Below are positions 1-5,373 of a DNA stretch of 5,373 nt, piece after piece. A program made the translations under genes and the position numbers. Position 1 is the stretch's first letter; every line of letters begins with the position of its first letter. The notes below the pieces were generated by a model. The model was not told where the DNA came from, did no database searches, and saw only the letters and a list, made by a program, of their open reading frames with translations. This stretch comes from an uncultured bacterium (GTDB lineage Bacteria; Bacteroidota; Bacteroidia; Chitinophagales; CAIOSU01): contig CAIOSU010000502.1 of NCBI GenBank assembly GCA_903861055.1, forward strand, positions 1 to 5,373, written 5' to 3'.

Positions 1-3
1 AAC

Positions 4-615
4 ATGGTTCGTAAAAAAACTAAGGCTATGAAGAGGATAATAACCCGAGATTACAAGAAACACTTTATCTTGAATATATTGCCTTGCAGCACCAACAATG
101 ATTATGCAACATACTACGCCAATGCTGATGAAGCAAAACAATTGAACTTTTGGACCCGCTCGCTGGTGAGGCAATTGATTGCCGAACCAACTCACTACAA
201 AAACATACAACTGAGAGCCGATAACCTCAAAAAGCATGGCGGTGCCTTGGCAAGCTTGCAAACCATTGAGGTGCCAGCCCATACAAGCGAAACCAAAGCA
301 CCTCTGGTATATTTAGACTTAAACTATACCGTAAACAAAGAGGTGCAACTATTTATTGGTGGCATTGATGTTACACACACAGTCTCAAAATCAGATAAGC
401 TGACTGGCTTGGTTACCCGGTTTTTGAAAGAACTATACGCTGGGCATGAAATGCAATTTGGTGCAGAATCAACGGACTGCTTCATAGAGGAGCTTTATCT
501 ATTGGACGATGTGCAAATGGTGGTTGACGAAAACAACCTTTTCAAATTACAAGTCGACCGTTCGTTGCGAGACTATCTTGTAGCGCTCAATTCAAGGCTT
601 AGAGTAAATGCCTAA
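4..615 (+). CDS. Hypothetical protein, unrecognised, start uncertain
   Basis: This open frame encodes 203 residues from the ATG at 4, or 195 from the ATG at 28, and ends in TAA at 613-615. The reading frame is still open at the left edge, so the true start could lie outside the window. I do not recognise the family. The first 20 residues are rich in Lys and Arg. There is no hydrophobic stretch long enough for a signal peptide or membrane segment, so a soluble cytoplasmic protein is likely. The middle (about residues 100-127, APLVYLDLNYTV then VQLFIGGIDVTHTV) looks like paired beta strands, followed by an amphipathic stretch around 132-145 and an acidic one around 157-176. Only two cysteines (28 and 159) are present, and no catalytic or metal-binding motif stands out. 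A TAAGG lies only 3 bases before the ATG at 28, too close to be a convincing ribosome site. Composition matches the neighbours, so the frame is probably a real gene. It is separated from recQ by a terminator-like hairpin, so it is probably not in the recQ operon. Confidence 0.62.
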   Translation: MVRKKTKAMKRIITRDYKKHFILNILPCSTNNDYATYYANADEAKQLNFWTRSLVRQLIAEPTHYKNIQLRADNLKKHGGALASLQTIEVPAHTSETKAPLVYLDLNYTVNKEVQLFIGGIDVTHTVSKSDKLTGLVTRFLKELYAGHEMQFGAESTDCFIEELYLLDDVQMVVDENNLFKLQVDRSLRDYLVALNSRLRVNA

Positions 616-626
616 TTACTTATTGG

Positions 627-686
627 GGGGGATACATGATATGCCGATTTTCCCAAAAAATTATTAATTAATTTCTTGTATCCCCC
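627..686. repeat. 10-bp perfect inverted repeat, 40-base AT-rich spacer
   Basis: The arm GGGGGATACA at 627-636 is exactly complementary to TGTATCCCCC at 677-686. Two further G-T pairs are possible on the outside, because the left arm belongs to a run of seven G (625-631) and the right arm is followed by TTT. Inside the 40-base spacer, AAATTA (658-663) can pair with TAATTT (669-674) to form a weak second hairpin. The element lies entirely between the stop of the upstream gene and recQ. It could be a 3'-untranslated stem, a protein-binding palindrome or a small repeated intergenic element. It lacks the T tract of a standard terminator. Its function is unknown; the pairing itself is directly visible. 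Confidence 0.5.
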
Positions 687-699
687 TTTATAATACAGC

Positions 700-731
700 A
701 AAAAACCCATGGCTGCGGCTATGGGTTTTTT
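700..731. terminator. Bidirectional intrinsic terminator hairpin upstream of recQ
   Basis: The stem CCCATGGC (706-713) pairs with GCTATGGG (718-725), with one G-U pair and a TGCG tetraloop (714-717). It is preceded by six A (700-705) and followed by six T (726-731). The A and T tracts also pair, giving up to 14 bp, and each strand reads as a hairpin followed by a T tract. On the + strand it would end the transcript of the gene stopping at 615, 84 bases downstream of that stop codon. It sits only 31 bases before the preferred recQ ATG at 763. recQ must therefore either have a promoter squeezed between the two or depend on read-through, in which case the hairpin would act as an attenuator. Confidence 0.75.
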
Positions 732-746
732 GTTGCCCGCAGCTAT
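709..746. other. Alternative hairpin overlapping the terminator
   Basis: ATGGCTGCGG at 709-718 can pair with CCGCAGCTAT at 737-746: ten consecutive pairs with one G-U and an 18-base loop. This pairing uses the left arm and loop of the terminator at 700-731, so the two folds exclude each other. On the + strand the second arm is made only after the T tract, so it cannot simply prevent termination; it could reshape read-through RNA close to the recQ start at 763. The order is right for a classical antiterminator only on the - strand, where no gene is seen. It may be coincidental. Confidence 0.3.
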
Positions 747-762
747 ACGTAATTTAGCATCC

Positions 763-2661
763 ATGCACAACCTGAAGGGTATACTAGAGCAATACTGGCA
801 CTACAAAGAGTTCCGCCCGCTGCAGGAGGATATCATCCAATCAGTTATAGATGGGCATGACACATTGGCCATATTGCCAACCGGTGGCGGCAAATCGTTG
901 TGCTACCAAGTGCCGGCAATGGCCTTGCCGGGCATTTGCATAGTGGTTACGCCCCTTATTGCCCTAATGAAGGACCAGATAGCCAACTTAAAAAAAAGGG
1001 GCATAAAAGCGCTTGCGGTGCATGCCGGCATGACTAGGGAAGAAATTGACCATACTTTTGACAATGCCGTGTATGGCAACTTCAAGTTTTTATATCTTTC
1101 TCCAGAACGTTTATCAAGCGAAATACTGCTGGCACGCATTGCCAAAATGAAGGTAAACCTATTGGCCATTGACGAGGCACACTGCATAAGCCAATGGGGC
1201 TATGATTTTAGGCCAGCATACCTCAATATTGCCAACATAAAGCCATTAATACCCAATGTGCCCATTATTGCCCTTACCGCTACTGCCACACCCAAGGTAA
1301 AGGAAGATATACAACTCAGATTGGAGTTCGAAAACCAAAAGGTATTTCAGGCCAGTTTTGCCCGCCCAAACATATCGTTTGTAGTGCGCCGAACCGACGA
1401 TAAGTTGGGCAAAGTAATGCAAGCGTTAAAAAGCGTGCCCGGTTGCGCCATAATATACGTGCGCAGCAGGCGCAAAACGCAGGAAGTAGCGGATTTATTG
1501 GGCAAAAAAGGTATTAAAAGCAGCTTTTACCATGCAGGCCTAAGCCATGAGTTGCGTAGCCGCCGACAAGAAGAGTGGATACAAAACAAGGTTAGGGTAA
1601 TGGTGTGCACCAATGCCTTTGGTATGGGCATAGATAAACCCGATGTAAGAACTGTAATCCATATTGATTTGCCCGAAAACGTTGAATCATATTACCAAGA
1701 GGCCGGCCGTGCGGGCAGAGATGGAAAGCACTCATTTGCGCTATTGCTATACAACCAACTAAACGAAGACGAGATAAATTATCGGCTGGAAAACAATTTC
1801 CCTTCGCCTGAAGAAATAGTGAATGTGTATAATGCCTTAGGCAACTATTTGCAACTGGCAGTGGGTGCCGGCGAAGGCGAAAGTTTTTTGATTGATACTA
1901 CCCAATTCATCAAAAACTTTAACCTAGACCCACCCAAAACATTTGGTGCACTTAAAATATTGGAGCAACATGGGCTGTTAACCCTCTCTGAAGCAGTTTA
2001 TATGCCAAGCCGATTGAAGTTTGTAACCGATAAAGAGGAATTGTATAAGTTTCAGATAGCAAACCGAAAGTTCGACCCGTTTATAAAACTGCTACTGCGC
2101 TCTTACCCAGGCTTGTTTGAAGAATACACCACTTTTAAAGAAAGTGAGTTGTCTCAAAAAGCGGGGTTGAGCTTAAAAGATATCCAGAACTACTTGAGTT
2201 TCCTGAAAAAAGCGGGTTTGATTGACTATTTGCCCCAAACCGAACAGCCACAGGTAACCTACCTAAAAGCTCGCGAAAACCCCAAGTACCTGAAAATTGA
2301 CAAGCGATTTGTATTAGAGCGCAAAACGGTATTTGAAGAACAACTAAAAGCCATATTGGGCTATGCCTTAAACCAACAACAGTGCCGAAGCCAATACATG
2401 CTGAGCTATTTTGGCGAAACAGTTTCGGAGCCCTGTGAACACTGCGATATATGCAAAGAAGGGCCCAAAAACACCGATAACAGCGAGGCCATTATAACCG
2501 CCTTGCACAATGCACTGCAAAACGGCCCATTGAGCAGCACCAATGTGGTACAACTTTTGGCCGATTATAACCCCGACAGCGTATTAACGGCCATAAGGCA
2601 TTTGATTGAGCTTGGGCAAATTTCGCTTACTGACGATAACCAGTTAACTTGGCTAAAGTGA
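763..2661 (+). CDS. recQ: ATP-dependent DNA helicase RecQ (Bacteroidota-type)
   Basis: This superfamily 2 3'-5' DNA helicase acts in the cytoplasm on forked and recombination intermediates. From the ATG at 763 it has 632 residues. Helicase motifs appear in order: FRPLQ (17-21, motif 0), TGGGKS (40-45, Walker A), TPLIALMKDQ (63-72), DEAH (137-140) followed by the aromatic-rich loop CISQWGYDFRP (141-151), TATAT (172-176), the motif V region around GMGIDKPDVR (287-296) and the arginine-finger motif QEAGRAGRDG (312-321). Four cysteines (541, 558, 561, 564) form the RecQ zinc site beside MLSYFGE. About 200 residues with a winged-helix look separate the helicase core from the zinc site; E. coli RecQ has far fewer, but as I recall this is common in Bacteroidota. 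The last 60 residues look like a small helical or winged domain, and I see no HRDC domain. An in-frame ATG at 709 would add 18 residues, but it lies inside the terminator hairpin, whereas a start at 763 places motif 0 as usual. No Shine-Dalgarno site is seen. The stop overlaps the next gene by 4 bases. Confidence 0.97.
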   Translation: MHNLKGILEQYWHYKEFRPLQEDIIQSVIDGHDTLAILPTGGGKSLCYQVPAMALPGICIVVTPLIALMKDQIANLKKRGIKALAVHAGMTREEIDHTFDNAVYGNFKFLYLSPERLSSEILLARIAKMKVNLLAIDEAHCISQWGYDFRPAYLNIANIKPLIPNVPIIALTATATPKVKEDIQLRLEFENQKVFQASFARPNISFVVRRTDDKLGKVMQALKSVPGCAIIYVRSRRKTQEVADLLGKKGIKSSFYHAGLSHELRSRRQEEWIQNKVRVMVCTNAFGMGIDKPDVRTVIHIDLPENVESYYQEAGRAGRDGKHSFALLLYNQLNEDEINYRLENNFPSPEEIVNVYNALGNYLQLAVGAGEGESFLIDTTQFIKNFNLDPPKTFGALKILEQHGLLTLSEAVYMPSRLKFVTDKEELYKFQIANRKFDPFIKLLLRSYPGLFEEYTTFKESELSQKAGLSLKDIQNYLSFLKKAGLIDYLPQTEQPQVTYLKARENPKYLKIDKRFVLERKTVFEEQLKAILGYALNQQQCRSQYMLSYFGETVSEPCEHCDICKEGPKNTDNSEAIITALHNALQNGPLSSTNVVQLLADYNPDSVLTAIRHLIELGQISLTDDNQLTWLK

Positions 2662-3746
2662 AACACCTCATAGCCACCGTAACCAACGATCTCACTTTCG
2701 ACCGCCGTATGCAGCGCATTTGCCGCACGCTGGCCACCAATGGCTATGCGGTAACGTTGGTTGGCCGCGAGTTGCCAAACTCCAAGCCTTTGTGCACTGA
2801 GCCATTCCGGCAACATAGGCTGAGGTGTTGGTTCAACAAGGGTAAGTTGTTTTACCTTGAGTTCAATATTAGATTATGGTGGTATTTGCTTTGGCAAAAG
2901 GCAGATATGGTTTGCGCGATTGATCTTGATACCATTGTGCCCTGTTTTGTAGTTGGAAAATGGAAAGGCTGGAAACGCATATACGATGCCCACGAATACT
3001 TCAGCGAAGTGCCAGAAGTAGTGCATCGCCCAATGGTTAAAAAAGTTTGGGAATGGGTAGCCAAAGTGTTTATACCAAAAGCTGATTTGGCCTATACTGT
3101 TGGCCCAGCATTGGCTGAGATTTTTGTCACACGATACCACACTCCGTTCTATAGCATACGGAACGCACCTGACGAAACAATATCGATTTGTAAGCCACCC
3201 GAAACGGGCTATTTACTTTATCAAGGCGCCTTAAACAAAGGGCGTGGTCTTGAGGCCTTGCTTATGGCAATGCAGGAAATTGATTTGAAACTAAAAATTG
3301 CCGGTGAAGGCGATTTGTCGAGCGAGTTAAGAGAGATGGCAAAATCGCTTGGAGTGGATGATAAAGTGGAGTTTTTGGGCTTTGTACAGCCAGCCGACCT
3401 GCCCGAACTTACCGCCGGTGCTTGGCTTGGGCTTAACTTACTTGAGAACATGGGCTTGAGCTATTACTACTCTCTGGCCAATAAATGCTTTGACTACATT
3501 CAAGCTGAAGTACCTGCTTTGCATATGGACTTCCCTGAATACCGAAGTTTGGTCGAAAAATATCCGGTAGCTATTTTACTTATGGAACTCTCCCCCGAAG
3601 CAATTGTTAATGCTGTAAATACATTACAGCTTGACAAGCCAAAGTACAATGCCTTAGTAAACGAATGCCATCAAGTTAAAAAGAACTTTACTTGGCAATT
3701 AGAAGCGCAGAAATTGTTAACATTGTATCGTGACATCAGAAGTTAA
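2658..3746 (+). CDS. GT-B fold glycosyltransferase, GT4-like
   Basis: This probably transfers a sugar from a nucleotide-sugar donor to a surface-glycan or lipid-linked acceptor; donor and acceptor cannot be read from the sequence. From the GTG at 2658 it has 362 residues. The N-terminal half begins with a Rossmann-type strand and the family-typical TNDLTFDRRMQRIC (9-22), and carries YDAHEYFSE (109-117), a DxHE-type motif common in this group. The C-terminal donor-binding half shows YQGALNKGRGLEALL (188-202), IAGEGDL (214-220), VEFLGFV (237-243), and LLENMGLSYYYSLANKCFDYIQA (261-283), which corresponds to the family's nucleotide-sugar loop. The usual Pro before the NK pair is Ala here, and a usual Gly after IQA is Glu. 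There is no signal peptide or clear membrane segment, so it is cytoplasmic or peripheral on the inner face. The GTG overlaps the recQ stop as GTGA, favouring translational coupling. A TTG at 2649 would add three residues and is less likely. Confidence 0.92.
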   Translation: MKHLIATVTNDLTFDRRMQRICRTLATNGYAVTLVGRELPNSKPLCTEPFRQHRLRCWFNKGKLFYLEFNIRLWWYLLWQKADMVCAIDLDTIVPCFVVGKWKGWKRIYDAHEYFSEVPEVVHRPMVKKVWEWVAKVFIPKADLAYTVGPALAEIFVTRYHTPFYSIRNAPDETISICKPPETGYLLYQGALNKGRGLEALLMAMQEIDLKLKIAGEGDLSSELREMAKSLGVDDKVEFLGFVQPADLPELTAGAWLGLNLLENMGLSYYYSLANKCFDYIQAEVPALHMDFPEYRSLVEKYPVAILLMELSPEAIVNAVNTLQLDKPKYNALVNECHQVKKNFTWQLEAQKLLTLYRDIRS

Positions 3747-4872
3747 GCACATTCATATAGTATCTTTCAACGTACCTTATCCGCCAAACTACGGAGGGGT
3801 AATTGATGTGTTTTACAAGATAAAAGCACTTCACGACCTTGGCGTTAAGGTACACCTTCATACGTTTCACTATGGACGGGAGGAGGCCGAAAAACTGAAC
3901 GAACTCTGCGAGAAGGTGTATTATTACCCTCGTCAAAAATTTTACCAAGCCATTTATAGCAGGGTGCCCTATATTGTAGGTTCAAGACAATCAGATAGCT
4001 TGCTATCAACCTTGATTGTCGACGATTACCCAATCCTTTTCGAAGGGCTGCACACCTGCTTCTACTTAAGCCATCCTTCTATTCGCAACCGATTTAAGAT
4101 AGTGCGCATGCACAACATTGAATGGGACTACTACAATAGCTTGGGCAAAGCGGAGCGCAATTTCTTTCGCAAGTTTTACTTTTATGCTGAGTCGAAAAAG
4201 CTTAAAGAGTACGAGGAAGTGTTGCGCGATGCTAATTTGATTGTAGGCATATCAGCAAGCGATACAGAATACTTAGGCGAGCGTTTTAAAAATGTAGCCC
4301 ACCTCCCAGCCTTCCATCACAATACAGCAGTAGGCAGTAAAGTTGGGCATGGCGATTATGCCCTGTACCATGGCAACCTAAGTGTGCAAGAAAACAACCA
4401 AGCAGCTATATACCTTACGCGTAAAATATTCGACAATATTGGGCATCGGTTAAAAATAGCCGGCAGCAAGCCATCGAATATGCTACAGCTGGAAGTAAAA
4501 ACAAGACCTAATTTCGAGCTATTTGCCAGCCCCGATGATACTACAATGGCCTCGCTTATTGGCAATGCGCATATCAATGTTTTGCCAACTTTTCAAGCAA
4601 CTGGTGTAAAGCTGAAGCTAATAAATGCCCTGTTCAACGGGCGTTTTTGTGTGGTAAACAAACCGATGATTGAAAACACTGGGCTAGAAAGCCTTTGCGT
4701 TGTTTGCGACTCGGCAGATGAAATGAAAGCCGCCATCAAAAACCTGTTCGACCAAGAGTTTACGCAAACCGAGTTAGACAAAAGAATAGCCGTGCTCGAG
4801 GCTAACTACTCAAATGCTGCTAATGCCAGGCATCTAATGCAATTAGTTTGGCCCGCGATTTCGGTAGCATAA
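3730..4872 (+). CDS. GT-B fold glycosyltransferase, second of a tandem pair
   Basis: This 380-residue predicted sugar transferase is distinct in sequence from the preceding gene. The N-terminal acceptor-side domain opens with the strand HIHIVSFNVPYPPNYGG (7-23), whose glycine pair is typical of GT-B enzymes binding at the domain cleft, followed by VIDVFYKIKALHDLGVKVHLHTF. RMHNIEWDYYNSL (126-138) matches the conserved acceptor-side segment of this Bacteroidota family as I recall it. The C-terminal half has LYHGNLSVQENNQAA (212-226), LKIAGSKPS (241-249) and ATGVKLKLINALFNGR (290-305), where the donor phosphates and sugar are expected to sit. No signal peptide or membrane segment is seen. The start is GTG at 3730, 17 bases inside the end of the previous gene; no in-frame ATG lies nearby and homologues begin close to this point. 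It is the last gene of the apparent recQ unit and ends in TAA at 4870-4872. Substrate unknown; a role in exopolysaccharide, O-antigen-like or glycoprotein glycan synthesis is inference. Confidence 0.92.
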   Translation: MTSEVKHIHIVSFNVPYPPNYGGVIDVFYKIKALHDLGVKVHLHTFHYGREEAEKLNELCEKVYYYPRQKFYQAIYSRVPYIVGSRQSDSLLSTLIVDDYPILFEGLHTCFYLSHPSIRNRFKIVRMHNIEWDYYNSLGKAERNFFRKFYFYAESKKLKEYEEVLRDANLIVGISASDTEYLGERFKNVAHLPAFHHNTAVGSKVGHGDYALYHGNLSVQENNQAAIYLTRKIFDNIGHRLKIAGSKPSNMLQLEVKTRPNFELFASPDDTTMASLIGNAHINVLPTFQATGVKLKLINALFNGRFCVVNKPMIENTGLESLCVVCDSADEMKAAIKNLFDQEFTQTELDKRIAVLEANYSNAANARHLMQLVWPAISVA

Positions 4873-4893
4873 ATTTATTATTAGCGCTTGCCG
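4862..4893. terminator. Weak hairpin between convergent gene ends
   Basis: CGGTAGC at 4862-4868 can pair with GCTTGCCG at 4886-4893 (with one bulged T and a T-G pair) around a 17-base AT-rich loop. It spans the last codons of the second glycosyltransferase gene and most of the 23-base gap before the convergent ftsE stop. Neither strand has a T tract after the stem, so it is not a standard intrinsic terminator. It might block RNA decay or contribute to termination, or may be coincidental. Confidence 0.22.
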
Positions 4894-4895
4894 AG

Positions 4896-5373
4896 TTAAA
4901 TACTCATGTGCTCTTCATCCTTTATGGTGCCATTACTGCACCTAATAATTCGCGACGGGAATTTCTCGATAATGTGGTAATTATGTGTCGCCATAAGCAC
5001 TGCCGTATTAAGCTCTTTGTTGAGCATAATAAGTAGTTGCATGATGTCGTCGCTGGTATCTGGGTCAAGGTTTCCGGTAGGCTCATCCGCCAAAATCAAC
5101 TCAGGGTCATTGAGCAAAGCCCTGGCTATTGATACGCGCTGTTGCTCGCCACCCGAAAGCTCGTGAGGAAATCTAAACCCTTTGGTTTGCAAGCCCACCT
5201 TGCTCAGCACTTCGTCGGCCTTTTGGCTCATTTTTCTTTCGTCGCTCCAGCCAGTGGCCTTCATTACAAACGTCAAGTTGTCGGTAACACTTCTATCAGT
5301 AAGCAGCTGGAAATCTTGGAAAACTATACCCAGTTTGCGCCTCAAATAAGGTATATCTTTTGTTTTGAGGGCA
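4896..5373 (-). CDS. ftsE: Cell division ABC ATPase FtsE, C-terminal part
   Basis: This is the ATP-binding subunit of the FtsEX complex, which works at the inner face of the cytoplasmic membrane and transmits ATP hydrolysis to periplasmic peptidoglycan hydrolases during division. The window holds 158 codons plus stop; the gene continues past the right edge, so the start and Walker A are missing (the family is about 220-230 residues). Counting from the first visible residue: IPYLRRKLGIVFQDF with the Q-loop Gln at 19, the ABC signature LSGGEQ at 72-77, Walker B LILADEPTGNLD at 92-103 with the catalytic Glu at 97, and the H-loop MATH with His at 130. The IPYLRRKLG / DFQLLTDR / ATGW pattern fits FtsE of Bacteroidota better than LolD or MacB-type ATPases, which share the core motifs. 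The TTG at 5345 is an internal Leu codon, not a start. It converges on the glycosyltransferase gene with 23 bases between the stops. No ftsX is visible here. Confidence 0.92.
   Translation of the reverse strand, partial: ALKTKDIPYLRRKLGIVFQDFQLLTDRSVTDNLTFVMKATGWSDERKMSQKADEVLSKVGLQTKGFRFPHELSGGEQQRVSIARALLNDPELILADEPTGNLDPDTSDDIMQLLIMLNKELNTAVLMATHNYHIIEKFPSRIIRCSNGTIKDEEHMSI

Noticed and set aside
687..695. TATAAT-like sequence as a sigma-70 -10 box
   Set aside because: There is no suitable -35 at the right spacing, it lies directly before a terminator, and Bacteroidota use a different promoter consensus.
709..762. N-terminal extension of RecQ from the ATG at 709
   Set aside because: The codons run through a terminator stem and T tract and the residues do not resemble any RecQ N terminus; 763 fits the family.
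2565..2816. 83-codon - strand open frame across the recQ/glycosyltransferase junction, and similar antisense frames elsewhere
   Set aside because: These lie opposite well-supported genes, have unlikely composition and carry no recognisable motif.
4848..5036. Small + strand open frame of 62 codons
   Set aside because: It runs from the end of the glycosyltransferase gene into the antisense of ftsE, and its sequence shows no protein-family character.
5343..5345. TTG as the start of the FtsE-like gene
   Set aside because: The frame stays open and keeps matching FtsE (KDIPYL) up to the window edge, so this codon is an internal Leu and the gene is simply cut off.
4896..5373. LolD or MacB-type transporter ATPase instead of FtsE
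   Set aside because: The core motifs are shared, but the RRKLGIVFQDFQLL segment and the ATGW and KVG patterns fit FtsE better. The missing N terminus leaves a small doubt.
1..5373. CRISPR array, tRNA, insertion sequence, prophage, toxin-antitoxin or defence system
   Set aside because: No regularly spaced repeats, cloverleaf sequence, transposase, integrase or known defence motif was seen on either strand.

Overview
The window looks like an ordinary chromosomal segment of a member of the Bacteroidota. The RecQ belongs to the phylum's 'insert' form, with about 200 residues between the helicase core and the zinc-binding cysteines. The FtsE fragment has the Bacteroidota-style sequence IPYLRRKLG...VFQDFQLL. 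The two GT-B glycosyltransferases resemble Bacteroidota types, genes lack clear Shine-Dalgarno sites, and base composition is moderately AT-rich. These assignments come from recalled family patterns, not from a database search.

Layout from left to right. (1) An unrecognised gene of about 200 codons on the + strand ends at 615; its start may be at 4, at 28 or before the window. (2) The 147-base gap 616-762 holds two structures: a 10-bp inverted repeat spanning 627-686, and a strong hairpin with flanking A6 and T6 tracts (700-731) that reads as a bidirectional intrinsic terminator. (3) recQ runs from 763 to 2661. A longer open frame starts at 709, but that codon lies inside the terminator hairpin, so 763 is the better start. 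(4) Two GT4-like glycosyltransferase genes follow with overlapping ends (4-base and 17-base overlaps). Both appear to start with GTG, and with recQ they look like one translationally coupled unit. (5) After a 23-base convergent gap comes the 3' part of ftsE on the - strand, cut by the right edge so that its Walker A region is not visible.

Functionally, recQ (DNA repair and recombination) shares a transcript with two sugar transferases that probably decorate a cell-surface glycan or lipid carrier. No direct link between these roles is visible, so co-transcription is probably a matter of genome arrangement. ftsE belongs to a separate, opposing transcript and encodes the ATPase of the FtsEX envelope/division complex; no ftsX is in the window.

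I found no CRISPR array, tRNA, rRNA, insertion sequence, prophage or defence gene, and no convincing undescribed system. The most interesting points are the regulatory-looking hairpins ahead of recQ, the start-site correction, and the coupled recQ-glycosyltransferase arrangement.
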